A DNA stretch of 64,000 nt from Angiostrongylus vasorum (lineage: Eukaryota > Nematoda > Chromadorea > Rhabditida > Metastrongylidae), in assembly GCA_018806985.1 (NCBI GenBank), contig JADANN010000174.1:1190001-1254000 (forward strand). The letters are read 5' to 3'. Positions 45,445-57,429 of the stretch are shown here, piece by piece. The translations under genes were made by a program, and so were the position numbers. Positions within the stretch are counted from its first letter, which is position 1; each line of letters begins with the position of its first letter. The notes under the pieces were generated by a model. It did not search any database. It had not been told where the DNA came from and was given only the letters and a program-made list of their open reading frames with translations.

Positions 45445-45720
45445 AAAGAGTGGGAGTGGTGTGGTTCATTACGACGAAGTCGCTGGTGCATCACCGCCCC
45501 GGATCCACCAGGCCTCCTATCTTTTCGGGGCTGGGGAGACTAGCGTAGGAGCCAGCTCACTCCTTATGATGCACGTGGAAACGCTCCATCACGGCTATCC
45601 CAGGCCTCCAGTGCGAATCTACTCGACCAGCACTCAACTAACTTCGTAACGAAGAAATCCCTCAAGCCCCAAAATGTTCGGAGACCTTCGTGAATTGTGA
45701 ATGCCAGAGAACACAATGGC
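45445..45720 (+). mobile_element. S2 SINE, diverged
   Basis: Head at 45450-45520 (GAGTGGGAGTGGTGTGGTTC, then TCACCGCCCCGGATCCACC). The CTCGACCAGCACTCAAC and GGAGACCTTCGTGAATTG blocks follow. Its tail runs into the S1 fragment at 45718. Confidence 0.6.
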
Positions 45721-45880
45721 CTACCGATGTATCGAGCCAGTGCTTCTATCCTCCCCAGACAAATCTAGTACCAATTTGTTGACCCCGGAGAGATGAAAGG
45801 CTTGGAGAAGGCAGGAGCCTGCGGATCTACCTCGTATGTATCGCGGGGCACCTCCGACCACTGTGCTACACGCGTCCTAA
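45718..45880 (-). mobile_element. S1 SINE, head half
   Basis: From GGCCTACCGATGTATCGAGCC to the head CTCCGACCACTGTGCTACACG at 45875. The tail half is missing. Confidence 0.65.
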
Positions 45881-46069
45881 TGATTTTCATTGTATTTGAG
45901 CAGACCTACGTTAATAAATTTTCTCCCTATTGATATTTCTATAGCGAGTGGGAAATTGAGCCCACGTGAAGCTCTAAAAAAGAATCTGGAAAAACGTGGG
46001 CACCACGAAATCACAATTTCATTTTGGTAGAAAAAAACGAGATTTTTTCTACACGACCTATCTTTCATG

Positions 46070-46325
46070 TTTACTCTTCAGATCCCAGCACTTCTTGCAA
46101 TGAACTGGTTTCCTCGCATCCATTATCTACGAAGATCTTCCAACTTTTTACGTGTGGTTTCGACTGATACTTGAGGACTTCTCTCTCTTCATGAGTGTCG
46201 TTGAACGCTGGTCGAGTCAATTCTCCCTAGATCATCAATTTCCCGACCTCTGAGGAACGAGAGGATTGTTCAGCTCGGAGCAAGTTCGAATCCACTCTGT
46301 GCTCGCGACGATACCTGATGATGAG
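46070..46325 (-). mobile_element. S2 SINE
   Basis: Tail at 46078-46145 (CAGATCCCAGCACTTCTTGC, then ACGAAGATCTTCCAAC). GAGTGTCGTTGAACGCTGGTC lies at 46193, and the degraded head is at 46260-46320. Confidence 0.65.
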
Positions 46326-46429
46326 AAGAAATTGCGTTTTAGGCCAAAGATCTGTAAAATTGAATGTTTTTATTCACTTCACACACCACTCGTCCCTTGA
46401 TCTTCTACACCCTACTTGATCTATCGGTC

Positions 46430-47330
46430 ATTTTTTTTCATTCTTACTCTCATTTCTGACTTCAGGTTTAATACTGTCCCCAAATCAACTAAATGGAAGA
46501 CCGAACATACGAATCGTTGCCGAGAAGATACCTGCCTCGGATCCATACCATGGTGAGGACCTAGAAACACCCTTGCAAAGTTAACTCAGGGATCCGAGGA
46601 AGATAGAACTGGTCAACTAGAGAGAGGCCAGGCTCAGTACACCGCACACTGCGTGCTTCCATCGCTTACTTTCGACGGTGGGACGACAGGTGAGATCTGA
46701 ATCTGACGAACACATACAGAACAAGCAATGGAGATTGTTTCTTACTCTGCACGTACAATACCAGAACACTTGACTCAGGCGCCAATTTTCACGTCCTTCT
46801 TGAAGCCGCTAATAGCTTAACATTCTAATCGCTCAACAAGAAACAAAAGGCAAGGAGACTGAAACCCATCAACTAAACATCGGAACCTTATCATCCGAGT
46901 AGAAAAGGTTATGTGAGTGTCGGTGGCGTAAGCTTTGTCGTTTACCTGTCATTTCCCATTTTGTTTACTTGTACGATATTCTTCCCACTCGAACGGCCGT
47001 CTTCGGTCCTCAATCAACGCATCATAAGAAGATCACTATCACCAACTGCTACTCGCCGATAGATGCAGCTGATGAGTACGGATTAGGTGCGTTCTACTAT
47101 CAGTTGGAGGAAGTAATCAGCAATGATAAAGCATATCATAAGTTTGTTGTCGGAGACTTCAATGTCAGCATGAGAAAGGCCAACGAGAGGGAATATATGA
47201 TTGGAAAAATTTACATTGGGAGAAAGAGACAGGAGTGGAAACGCTGTTGCGAGACTCCTGCCTGCAACAAGCCTCTTCTAGGGAAAGTTGTCAGGAAAGT
47301 TTGTCAAGAAAAGAAGAAAAACCCAGACAA
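46430..47330 (+). mobile_element. Second RTE-type family, copy A (5' part only)
   Basis: The leader (46430-46690) matches 48180-48420 of copy B. An endonuclease remnant runs from about 46740. An open frame at 46969-47364 has KITITNCYSPIDAADEYGLG and [11 protein letters not shown], the GDFN box of AP-type endonucleases. It is cut off before the RT and joined directly to an S2 fragment at 47330. Confidence 0.7.
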
Positions 47331-47455
47331 GTCCGGTACCAATTTCCCGACCTCGGCAGCATGAGAGTTGCTTGGTTGGCTCGGAGCAGAATCGAACTAG
47401 TACCATGCTAGTGATGACGGACATCACTACCACTGTGTTATTTAGCCCCTTACTC
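47328..47455 (-). mobile_element. S2 SINE fragment
   Basis: CAAGTCCGGTACCAATTTCC, CGACCTCGGCAGCATGAGAG and CAGAATCGAACTAGTACC are the reverse of the S2 head region. The tail is missing. It terminates RTE copy A. Confidence 0.65.
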
Positions 47456-47459
47456 CTCA

Positions 47460-48178
47460 ATAGGCATAAAGAATGAATTAGATTGATCAGAATATTTGTT
47501 TAATTAATCGATTTTGTCGACATAGCTCCAACTCTGGTGTGTTCCACAAATCTTGTCATTTATACGATTCGTCAGGACGTTCTACTGTCACCGTTAACTA
47601 CTGTATAACTCATACCTGGAACTCAAACGTAGCCTATTTATCTCCTCAAATGGCATCCTTTTTAAAAGATAGTCGTTGCGATATATTTTGCCATACTTGA
47701 TTGTTAAAAAAACAGAAATAACCGACAGGACAAAGGAGATGTCCAGCAGGTTCCATTATCGATCAACAGGATCTTCATGCACTTTACTGTTATTTGATTT
47801 AGGCGGTAATGTGCAACATTCAACCAATTCAAATGCATCAGCTGAAAGATCGAAGCAGTATGTATAAGGCAAAGAAGAATCGGGAACTGATGGAATCCCA
47901 GGACAACCATGAGAATAAGGTTGGTGCCAAGATTTTCTGTAGTCAGGAACTTCCTATGGACGCGAAGAAACGCTTTATTTTTTCCCGGCTAAATTGTTAT
48001 AAAATTAAATTTTTCCTTCATATAGTTCCTGGTCGCAATTAAGTCACATAGCGGTACTTTTTCCATTTCTCCTCTAAGGCTGCTTGATAGAGTAATTTCT
48101 TTAGCGCTATAGTACTCTGCTTTAATCATCCAAGTTTGAGCTTTAGGATTTCGGCTTCTACATCGTCCTTGAGCGGTC
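47460..48178. other. Gene-free stretch between RTE copies
   Basis: AT-rich; short opposed frames only. No repeat is recognised. Confidence 0.4.
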
Positions 48179-48179
48179 G

Positions 48180-51100
48180 ATTACTTCTTTCCTACTTTCA
48201 CTTCTAATTTCGGTTTTAACTTTTTCACCGAATCAACTACTAGGAAGACCGAGCGATCGCCGAAAACGTGCCTCTCTCGTATCCACATCGTGGTGAAGAC
48301 CCTAGTTCCGCTCTTGCAAGGTTAAGTCCGGACTCCAGGAAGATCAAGTTGCACAACCACCAATACGCCATCCTCAGCACTCCGCACACTGGGTGGTCCC
48401 GTCTATGACGTCAGGCGGTGAGACGACCGGTGAGAGGCCAAAAAATCTCGGGTTACGAAGGACGTCATTGGAACCGGATCTGACGAACACCGCACGACAC
48501 GTCATGGAGATTGTTTCTTAATATGCACGTACAATGCCAGAACACTGTCCACAGAAGCTGATTTTCACGCCCTTCTAGCCGAAGACCTCATTAAATTTAA
48601 TGTGATTGCACTACAAGAAACAAAAAATCAAGAAGACTGATACACCCCAACTAAACAACGGGACCCCTGTGATTCGTGGAGAAAAGGTCGTGTCACGAAA
48701 TGTCAGCGGCGTAGGCTTCGTCGTCCACCCGTTCATTGTCCATCTCGTCGACTCATCCGAGATCCTTTTCCTCTCGTACAGCCGCCCTTCGTCTTCAGCT
48801 GATGCGTCATAAGAATATCACAATCATCAACTGCTACTCAACGACTGACGCAGCTGATGAGTACGAATTAAATGCGTTCAACTATCAACTGGAGAAAGTT
48901 ATCCGCAATGATAAAGCATATCATAAATTTGTTGTCGGAGACTTCAACGCCAGAATAGAAAAAGTTCGACGAGAATGAATATAGGACCGGAAATTTCGGA
49001 TTAGGAGAAAGAAATGAGAATGGGAACCGTCTCGCAGGACTCCCTCTCCGCGGCACATCTCTTCCATGGAAACTCGTTTTTTCAGAAGAAAGAAAGCCGC
49101 CGCTGGACATGGGAGCCACCTAATGGTTCGACTTATGCGAAGGTTGACCATATTCTGACAAGTAGAAGGTAGTGCCTGCTTGACACATCGGTAGTCCTAT
49201 AATTTTGTACTACTTTACATCACTACCTCTTTCCCGCGAAGATTTGATACAACTGTGAGGTAGAAAAGAATCCATGTCGTCGACCACGAGTGAGAAATCT
49301 AGCTGTATACGCCAAGAACATTCTGAGCAAAATCCTGGCCAGACGTGACCGGCAGATTAAGAATGACCCGATCGAATGGAATGCGAGTTGCTTGTAGAAA
49401 GACTTCAAAGTTGTGCCGAATTCGCCTCACTTCCTCAATTAGGAAGATCAGATTGCATCTGCATTACCACTAAGGAGTTGTCCAAGAAGAAAAGGAAACT
49501 TAGGCTTGATTCCAATAAAAACACGTTTAACACGGCTAGTAATAAATGCCAGCTGTGGAGAAGTTTGCAGAAAGATCTACATTGGTGCAAGCAGAAAAAA
49601 GCTATTAGAAGCAGCACAAAAAAAAGACCAGGCTGAAAAAAATGTCGTCGGTACTTGTGTGATAGTAATGTTCCGCTGTTAGCTTTAATGAACGAAGGTG
49701 GGAACACTAAAACCCCACGACATGATACGGAATTAATAACGGGAAAGTTCTACACCAACCTTTCCCGTTCCACAGTCCCCGTTCCATACACTATAATTTC
49801 CGCTGGAGAAAAAGCACCTTGAATTTCTCTTCCTCAGGTTCGAGTTGTGACAGAAAGCATGAAAAAAGGCACAGCTCCAGAACCCAGTGAAATCACCGCT
49901 GACACTCTTAGAGCTGTAAGGCACAATTTACATGAACTTCTCGCAGCCTATATGACATTCCATGCTTGACGAAGAAATCCCAGACCAGAGGAGGACATCG
50001 GACACGATAATCCTGCCCAAGGCATTCGACCAATGGAATCTTCGTACCTATCGTCCGATATGCTTGTTGAGTGTACTCTATAAGCGCTTCAACCAGAATA
50101 ACCTATGGGGCATATCGAGGAGACTGAATGAGGCGGAATCAATTCAGCAAGCAGGATTTCGAAAGGGATTTTGCTGCGTGGACCACATCGAAATCGTGTC
50201 TTGGGTGACTGCATTTTGTCCTGAATATTACCTACTTTTATTCCTGAATCTTGTCAACTATAATAAATCGTTTGATGGCATCGAAGCGAATTCAATCCTA
50301 CCCGCGCTCTTCGACCAAGAAGTGGACACGACGTACAAAGAACCCTAACTGACTGCTATCGGAACTGCACTACGAAAATACAGCTCTCTCGTCGACCTCT
50401 TGCCATCCCCATAGGAAAAGGGGTTCGAAGGCAACAGCATATCGCCAAAGGTTTTTAGCGTCGTACAGCAGTGGATAATGAAGTCACTTTATTGCGATGA
50501 GAAAGGGATACGTATTAATGGAAAATTGCTATCAAATCGTTTCGTACCCAAACTTGTCATTTTCTAAAGAAGTAAACACAGACGACGATCAATGAACTCA
50601 ACGAAGCGGAAAAAAAAAGATCGGACCAAACATAAATTGGAAAAAGACCCAGTCCATGAAAAACCCATGATGCGAAGACGATCAGATTAAACTGAATGGT
50701 TTTCTGATTGCAGAGACTAGCTCATACCTATACCTTGGGCGTTTAATGAACATGGAGAACAACATGAAGGAGTGATCACACAGAAGGGACGCAGCTTGAG
50801 CCACATTCGCACCTCTTAAAGAAGCCAACGACCAACTAAAGGACACGAAAATCCATGCCCACCTTTTTCTACCTAACAATCTTCTCGGCGCATTGCTCCG
50901 CAAGAACAGAGGTGGGTTGATAGTTCAACAACGCCATGAATACTGCAGACTAGTCATAGAACGCTTGAACAATGTCTTCTAAAAATATGGTCAGCACACA
51001 CAACATCCTGCAGGAATGCGAAGCTCTGATCTTTGCAACCCATCTTCGAGACTGCATTAGTAAAGCTCTCATGAACACGATTGGGCCCTATTGTCGTCCC

Positions 51101-51190
51101 AACCGCCTCCATAGATTACAGTTCCAGGAAAGCGATAAGAGTATAGGAAATCATGGGCTCTAGATGAAAGTATGTCAACTTTGGCAAATA
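48180..51190 (+). mobile_element. Second RTE-type family, copy B (decayed, nearly full length)
   Basis: Endonuclease: the leader and N-terminal region are at 48480-48640. [20 protein letters not shown] and [11 protein letters not shown] are in the frame 48736-48978. Reverse transcriptase: NLRTYRPICLLSVLYK near 50037, and QQAGFRKGFCCVDHI near 50150. Further RT and C-terminal pieces run to about 51160 in shifted frames. Stops and frameshifts throughout make it a pseudogene. It differs in wording from the element at 0.5-7.7 kb, so it is a separate lineage. Confidence 0.75.
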
Positions 51191-51500
51191 ATGTCCACGT
51201 CAAGTACTCATCACTGTATCCCTCGCTCTAATCCTACATGATGCGTGTCCTTTAATACGTGAATTCCCCACGTCCACGTTCATGTCGGTGTTCAAATGAA
51301 AATGTTCTTCTACTTCGTTTCTTATGTAGTTTAAATGATTAGTGTTCTGGTATAGAAGCATGCACTTTATGTTTTTGTTGGTGACAAGATATTTTCTGTT
51401 GTCATTTTTAATGTCTCCTATTCGCTAATGAACTTGTACTTGATACTTGAATGACTCGTCTTCATTGGTTGTGTGAGCTCCAGCAAAATTTCCTTCTTTC
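51191..51500. other. Gene-free stretch
   Basis: AT-rich, no feature recognised. Confidence 0.4.
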
Positions 51501-51800
51501 CGGTGTTTTACCGGTTTAGTTTAGCCATTGTGGTTCCCTAGAGCACCGAGGTCAGCCTGGCCAAAGTCTGCCTAAGGTCGTCACCACCACAGGCAGTCGC
51601 CGCCCTTGCAGATCAGGGAGGGATTTGCCACCATGCGACTAGTTTGATACCAGGACCGTGGCGGATCCAGGTATTCGTTTACTCTTAGCTGGGCTCCCTG
51701 GTGGAAGCGCCGGACTTTTCAGCTTGGAAGACCCTGACAGGGATGTATCCCCCTACCTGTACATCGCAGCCCGACACCCAGTAACTCCTCCCAACCACGA
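51500..51800 (-). mobile_element. S3 foldback repeat (reverse copy)
   Basis: Reversed S3 blocks: GGTCAGCCTGGCCAAAGTC, then CACCACCACAGGCAGTCGCC, TTTGCCACCATGCGACTAG, AGGACCGTGGCGGATCC and CATCGCAGCCCGACACCCAG. It lies about 250 bp upstream of the sedlin start. Confidence 0.7.
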
Positions 51801-52033
51801 TGAGGCGGTAAACCATTGAGAGGAATGACCTTAAAGCATTCATTAACGAAAAAGAACTTCATAAATGGAATCATCACTGCTGAACATCCTAGTGACAAGA
51901 TTCTCATGGCTTAGTAAGAAATCGTTAAGAGTGCTCCGTTTGAATGTCCCTTGGTGCCTATTAGATTCATGCTACGCCTCTTTGGAACTCATATATTTTT
52001 AGTCGTGTGTTTAATTCTTGTAGTGATAAGTCA

Positions 52034-52050
52034 TTTTTTCGTCTTCCAGA
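52034..52050 (+). promoter_or_regulatory. Probable spliced-leader trans-splice acceptor
   Basis: A pyrimidine-rich TTTTTTCGTCTTCCAG lies one base before the sedlin ATG at 52051. No upstream exon is visible, which fits a nematode spliced-leader acceptor. Trans-splicing itself is inferred. Confidence 0.6.
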
Positions 52051-54477
52051 ATGGCTAATCTGAAGGTTTTCTACTTTGTAATAGTCGGCCATAACGACCA
52101 GCCTCTGTTCGAGATGGATTTTCCACTTGGGGATAAGAAGGTTCGTGAGATGGAAAACCGGTTGGTGAAACATTTATTGCATGCAAAGTTTTTTGATATA
52201 TCTTACGACAGCATTTGAGTTGATAGCTTTTGTACTTACCTTTTAAAGTAGGACATTTTCAGGTATTTAAACCAGTTCATTGCCCATGCTGCTCTTGATA
52301 TTGTTGATGAGCAGGCCTTAACCAGTAACAACATGTATCTTAGGGTAGGCTTACGCTGAATTCCTTATGCTCTATAACTTCCATCAACACATTATTTGTG
52401 TAACAACGACGTGTGCTACACGTCCCGTGGCACACATTTGAGATTAATCGTAACATTAACACATTCCTTGGAGCTTTTTACCGCCTCATCTTGGCTAGAA
52501 GGTGTTCCTGGGTGTCGGGATTCGATCTACAGCGGGGACATTCATCCTTCGACAGGGTTTCCCAAGCTGAGAAAAAAAGTCCGGCGTTTCCATCAAGAAG
52601 CCTAGCTAGGAGTAAACCAATACCAGGAACTACCACCGTCCTGGTATGAAACTGGTCGGATGGTGGCAAATCTCCCTCTGATCCACAAAGGGGGCGATTG
52701 CCTGTGGTGGTGAAGACCGGGATAGTTTTCCGAGACTGACCTCGGGACTCTAGTGAACCACAATGGCTAGGCCAGCAAAACTCCGAAAAGATGGAAATTA
52801 TGCTGTGGCCCGCATAAGCAATGAAGAGAGGTCATCCAAATATCTGTGCTGGCCTTCGTACGATACTAGTTAGGTATGCGGCTGTGATTTCATGGACGGC
52901 CCGTCCTCACTGGTTATGCGGGCTCCAGCATAATCTCCAATTTCTCGGAGTTTTGATTTAGGGATTTAGCGAATGTGCTTCCCTGGAGTCCCTGAGGTCA
53001 ACCCTAGCCAAAGTCTGCCCCAGGTCTTCTGCACCACAGGCAGCTGTAGATCGAGAAGGAATCCAGCGTTTCCATTAGGAAGCCTAGCTAAGAGTATACC
53101 AATACCAGGATCCACCACCGTCGTGGTATCAAGGTTACATGATGGCAAGTCTCCCTCTGAGCCACAAGAGCTGCGACTGCCTGTGGTGGTGAAGACCTGG
53201 GGCAGAGTTTGGCCAGGCTGACCTCGGGACTCTAGGGAAATACAATGGCTAAACCAGCAAAACTCCGGAAAATGGAGATTGTGCTGGGGGGCCGCACAAC
53301 CAGTGAGGACGGGCCGTCCATGTATCCAAGTAAGTAAGTAAGTAGGTATGTTAACACATTTGCTTGCAGATTGTGGATAAGTTCAATGAGTGGTTTGTAT
53401 CTGCTTTTGTTTCTGCTGGACGTATCCGTTTTCTCATGCTCCACACACAACGATGTGATGAAGGAATTCGACAGTTCTTCCAGGTTTGTTACTATGTAAG
53501 TTACTACAAATTGAGTAGATTTGCGCTATTATTTCTTAGTTTTCTGATAGTAGAGCACCCAGAACGCGTAGAAGAAATTTTGATCTTTATTGTTGGAACT
53601 TTTAAGAATTTGTTTGCGAATATCATTACATTGTCTACTCATAGTTTTACATCCTCCCAACGGTTTACCGCCCATCATGGCTGGGAGGTGTTCCTGGGTG
53701 TCAGGATGCGATCTACAGCGGGAAGATTCATCTTCCACCAGGGGTTTTCACAGGCTGAAGAGTCTGATGTTTCCACCAGGAATCCCAGCTAAGAGTAAAC
53801 CAATACCAGGATCCACCATTGTCCTGGTATCAAACTAGTCGCTTGGCGGCAAATCTTAGAGCAGCGGCTACCTATGGTGGTGACTACCTGAGGCAGACTT
53901 TTGCCTGGCTGACCTCGGGACTTCAGGGAACCACAGTGGCTAAACCAACGAAACTCCGAAAGAAGGGAAATTATGCTGGGGCCCGCACACTGTAGACGGG
54001 CCATCCAAGTATCCAAGTAAGTAAGTTCTTCTACACTAAAACTCATAAGCACTTCTCAACTTTTCGTTTTGTGTGGTAAACATAATAAGCACTGTCCAGC
54101 TATGGTTTGACAACTTTGAAATTATTATTTATCACTATACTTTTTTTCTTATTATGGTAATTGTTGGTCTGTTGACATTATAGATATACGAAGCAATCGT
54201 CTAGAAAAGTAGTATTTCGCTGCCTCTTTCTCGTAAACCATTTCCTTTGCGTGCAAACTCCGTTTTTTCTGCTCTTTGTTATCATTTATCAAAAACGAGC
54301 CGATACACTTATTTCTCCAAATCTAGTAATTTGTCCATTTCAGTGTTTTCATTTTAGGAGATGTACGAGATCTACATAAAATATTCGATGAACCCCTTCT
54401 ATACAATCGATTCTATGATAAAATCTCACTCGTTCGAGCAGAAAGCTGCGCTTTATGGACGGAAGTACCTGACTTAA
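52051..54477 (+). CDS. sedl-1: Trafficking protein particle complex subunit 2 (TRAPPC2, sedlin)
   Basis: This is a small core subunit of the TRAPP complexes, which tether vesicles and activate Rab1-type GTPases in ER-Golgi transport. Exons: 52051-52160, 52263-52344, 53370-53483, 54358-54477. All phases fit, giving 141 aa against 140 in human sedlin. Family stretches in order: [18 protein letters not shown] (residues 7-24), [15 protein letters not shown] (about 40-54), [20 protein letters not shown] (about 60-79), RFLMLH (about 86-91), then [15 protein letters not shown] near the C-terminus. Exon 1 ends at an unusual GTTGGT donor. The stronger-looking GTGAAA four bases on would lose phase. Introns 2 (1025 bp) and 3 (874 bp) are swollen by S3 repeats. 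All core residues look intact, so the gene should be functional. Confidence 0.95.
52478..52855 (+). mobile_element. S3 foldback repeat in sedlin intron 2
   Basis: Starts CCGCCTCATCTTGGCTAGAAGG, with AGGTGTTCCTGGGTGTCGGG at 52498. Ends around CCCGCATAAGCAATGAAGAG at 52810-52825. Complete in the forward direction. Confidence 0.8.
52885..53345. mobile_element. S3 inverted pair in sedlin intron 2
   Basis: The first part (52895-53045: GACGGCCCGTCCTCACTGG, then GGTCAACCCTAGCCAAAGTC) is S3 reversed. From about 53050 the sequence turns to the forward direction and ends CCGCACAACCAGTGAGGACGG, then (AAGT)n at 53331-53345. The two halves can fold back on each other, hence the family name. The (AAGT)n end lies about 25 bp from the intron 2 acceptor. 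Confidence 0.75.
53650..54026 (+). mobile_element. S3 foldback repeat in sedlin intron 3
   Basis: Runs from TCCTCCCAACGGTTTACCG through AGGTGTTCCTGGGTGTCAGG (53685-53706) to GGGCCATCCAAGTATCCAAGTAAGTAAG at 54026. The AACCAGTGAGG block is deleted. Confidence 0.8.
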
Positions 54478-54529
54478 TACTCTTTCAGTTGTTATTGGTA
54501 TCTGATTACGGGTCAAGTGTGTCTGGTTC

Positions 54530-54535
54530 AATAAA
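54530..54535 (+). other. sedl-1: Polyadenylation signal of the sedlin gene
   Basis: AATAAA lies 53 bp after the stop codon, at a normal distance for a short nematode 3' UTR. Confidence 0.75.
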
Positions 54536-54539
54536 TGAA

Positions 54540-55525
54540 TTACAATAATCTTTACTTTCATAATGCCTTTTCCAATGAAATATCCTATCTTTACATAAGA
54601 CGATACTTATGTTGCCCATGTTCGAATGTCTTGTGGAATTCGGCATTTTTCTATCCATTTCATTGACTTACAAATATCATCCATGGAGGTGTTCAGCTTC
54701 TTCTAGAGGATTTGAATGTTGATTGTAGTTGCAAATACACCTAACTCAAGCATGTATAGTGATCTTCAATCTTCTAGCGGGTCTTGCTCTAGGTTTTTTT
54801 TATTTCGTCATAGTCGTCCAGTTATCAAATTTGTTGAAAGGAAGAAGGACGCTGAAGGTATATGAGATGGTGATGATACGATGTAGCTTGCAGTGACTAG
54901 AGCATATTTTATTCGTTCGTGAAGCTATAGACGGATCTGTAACTTGAGACCATAAATTGGTTCATGTGTGCATAGAAATGTTAACATTTATCGCTGGTTT
55001 ACCAAGACTTTGGTCCATTACTACTTTCAGAAACTAATGCTCCATCTTTGGATTTTAAACCTTTCTTAATGACGGTGAAATTTCCAAAATTGTCGAGCTT
55101 CAATGAACAGTGGAGCTTAATGATATGGCTATGTGGCTCATGCTTCTTCATATTTCGGAACCTGAAATCCCAAAGGACTCTCATTTCCAAGATCGGTTGT
55201 TACCGAAGTAGAAGGTGTTATCTGCAAGCGGCGAAGGATTCACCCATGCATAATGAGGTTTGCCGTCTTGACGATTTAATGGTTTAACAAAATCAAGCTG
55301 GCACAAAGTCCCTGAACTGGTGGTGTGCTTATCAGTATGACATGAGTAAGAGTCATTCATGTGGGTACTAGTAAGTAAGCAAGTGTACTAATTTCAAGTG
55401 GTCTACGTTGGTCTTTTTTTAAATAAAATGGTATCCATTGCTACCAACATCAAATGAATGGTTATGACCTTCCTTGGATACCAGTTTATACTGTTTTAGT
55501 TTGTCGAAGTCCTATGATCAAGCCG
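54540..55525. other. Gene-free stretch
   Basis: A 79-codon + frame at 55048-55287 is opposed by a 63-codon - frame. It reads SLMIWLCGSCFFIFRN and resembles nothing I recognise. Otherwise AT-rich. Confidence 0.4.
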
Positions 55526-55529
55526 ACGA

Positions 55530-55815
55530 CGCACGCGTGTAGCGCAGTGGTCTGGGGGCGCCCTGCGACACACAAAGGGTCGATTGCTACGCTCGTAGTT
55601 CACTAAGCCTTCCATCCCTCCATGGTCGGCAAATTGGTACCACGCTTGTCTGGGAGAATTGCAGCACTGGCTCGCCACATGGGTAGGCCACGGCGAGTCA
55701 TCGTTGTAACGGCCGAGACATGCATTCAGTCACCTCCAACGATGCTTAATGAAGTCGAGTGCATGGCTCATCCCTCTGAGATTGATCAAAGCCAAGAGCT
55801 TAATCATTTGTTTTA
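55530..55815 (+). mobile_element. S1 SINE, full length
   Basis: Head ACGCGTGTAGCGCAGTGG at 55532 and the GTCGATTGCTACG box B region at 55579, then GGCAAATTGGTACCACG at 55627. The tail AATGAAGTCGAGTGCATGG lies at 55749-55767, then GATTGATCAAAGCC. Among the best-kept heads. Confidence 0.8.
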
Positions 55816-55819
55816 TGCT

Positions 55820-56685
55820 CAGATTAGTATGCGTGTCGTATACATCTTTTTTATCTCGGTTATAACGCACCCTGGCCTAATGTATGAATAATTATTGTGT
55901 TCCATTGACTATGGGGTTTCATTTCCACTTCCTGTTTTATTCCTTTCACATATGTGTTTAACAGAAAGGTCTCATTCACCTCAAATAGTTATGAATGGTG
56001 CTCGTCTTATTCATTTTTGCCGAGTTCCTTACCATTGTTTTAGAAGTTATTTACGATTAGAAGTCTCCGTCTAATTATAGTTAAGTATGATAACCTGATA
56101 TGTAACCTGTGATAACAGTTTCTTCGTTAGAGTCTACGATACGCGTCTTGGATCTCGAAACTCGACTAATCCAATGTCACAAAAAATATTTTTGTCCCAT
56201 ACTGTCGGCAAACTGCCTAACATGTCTACCGTCTGGTTGTTTAAGTGAGTTATAGGTAAGTTTGTTCATAGTATGTTTGGAATTGGTTTTTGACAAGCAC
56301 GAGTAGGTCGAAGATATAACATTTTTCTTAACAAAGTCACTTCGGTCGTCCCTGATGCAAGTTAGCGTATCTAGCCTGCTCGCAAGATCGCAAGACACAA
56401 TAAACATAACGTTTTTCTTATGGTGTCGTTTATTTCCACTAATATACGCAGAGGAATATCTATGAGTTGTTCGTTTGGGTGCGGTGTGAAGGTGGCTATA
56501 CACTGCAGATTGTTTGTTGCGCAATCCAAGAGGAGAAGTGAGGCTTATTGGGGGGAGCCGATTATGGAATTTCTTCCCTACTAGCATTCGCTTGACTGCA
56601 TGTCTTTGGTCGAACTCTCCATATTCCCAGTCACTTGAGTGCATGTTTCTGGCCGAGCTGATTTGAAGGATGCAATCCATCCCAG
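55820..56685. other. Spacer with a 150-codon - strand open frame
   Basis: On the - strand a frame is open from the adjacent SINE down to 56177 (DWEYGEFDQRHAVKRMLVGK, ISGNKRHHKKNVMFIVSCDL, TNSKHTMNKLTYNS). Its first 20 or so codons lie inside the S1 SINE. No domain is recognised. It could be chance, or a remnant of a mobile element. Confidence 0.3.
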
Positions 56686-56689
56686 GGCG

Positions 56690-56965
56690 CGTGTGGCACA
56701 GTGGTCGGAAGCGTCCTGCGAGACACACGTGGAATCAATCCCTGCGCTCATGGCCCACCAAGCCTTCCACCCCTCTGGGGTCGTCAAATTGGTACTGGAC
56801 TTGTCTGGGAGGATAGCGGCAATGGCTCAATACATCGATAGGCCACCGCGGGTCATTGTAAAGGCCAGATATGCATTCAATCACCTCCAAACGATGCTTA
56901 ATGAAGTCGAATGCAGGGGCGCATCCATGAGGGATTGATCAACGCTCACAGCCTTATCCTTTTAT
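56690..56965 (+). mobile_element. S1 SINE, full length
   Basis: Head GCGCGTGTGGCACAGTGG at 56687-56705, TGGAATCAATCCCTGCGC at 56730, and the tail ATGAGGGATTGATCAACGC at 56929, then TTATCCTTTTATCC. Confidence 0.8.
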
Positions 56966-56969
56966 CCTT

Positions 56970-57425
56970 TAATCTATCGCATACAGATAAACAAAGTAAC
57001 CCATGGATATGACTTCGTGGATATGGAACTTATAGGTCCAATTGCTGCATGAAAGACTGGTAGCTTATTCTCTGAACCCATCCATATGCAAATGCACTAT
57101 GGGGTTGCCATCGGTCAGCCTTTGGCCACGTGTCAAGCACTGCTGTGCACGAACGCACCACGTCACTGACTAGTCTGTGAGACACTGCCCACATGGGAAC
57201 GTGCGTCACTTGATTCTGCAATGGTTTCATCTGATAACATGACGTTCTGTATTCGAAACCAAACATTCCCAGTACATTCGAGTCTGCACAAAATGCGCTT
57301 TACAGTGTGCGAATACAAAAGTCAACTGATAATGTTACTAAAGGAACGGCTATTATAAATCTATTGGTCCAAAATCTCACAGGCCAGTGCTGTTCAACTC
57401 AACGATTCTTCGATGCAGTTCTCAC
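56970..57425. other. Gene-free stretch
   Basis: A 78-codon - frame (57266-57030) reads ALLRTMW-like low-similarity sequence with no domain. Nothing else is seen. Confidence 0.4.
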
Positions 57426-57429
57426 GATA

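Noticed and set aside
53331..53345. (AAGT)n tract as a CRISPR-like or regulatory repeat
   Set aside because: It is the tail of an S3 repeat; no spaced direct repeats are present.
56177..56728. 183-codon - strand frame
   Set aside because: Its start lies inside an S1 SINE and the rest has no recognised domain or splice signals. It is kept only as a note in the spacer entry.
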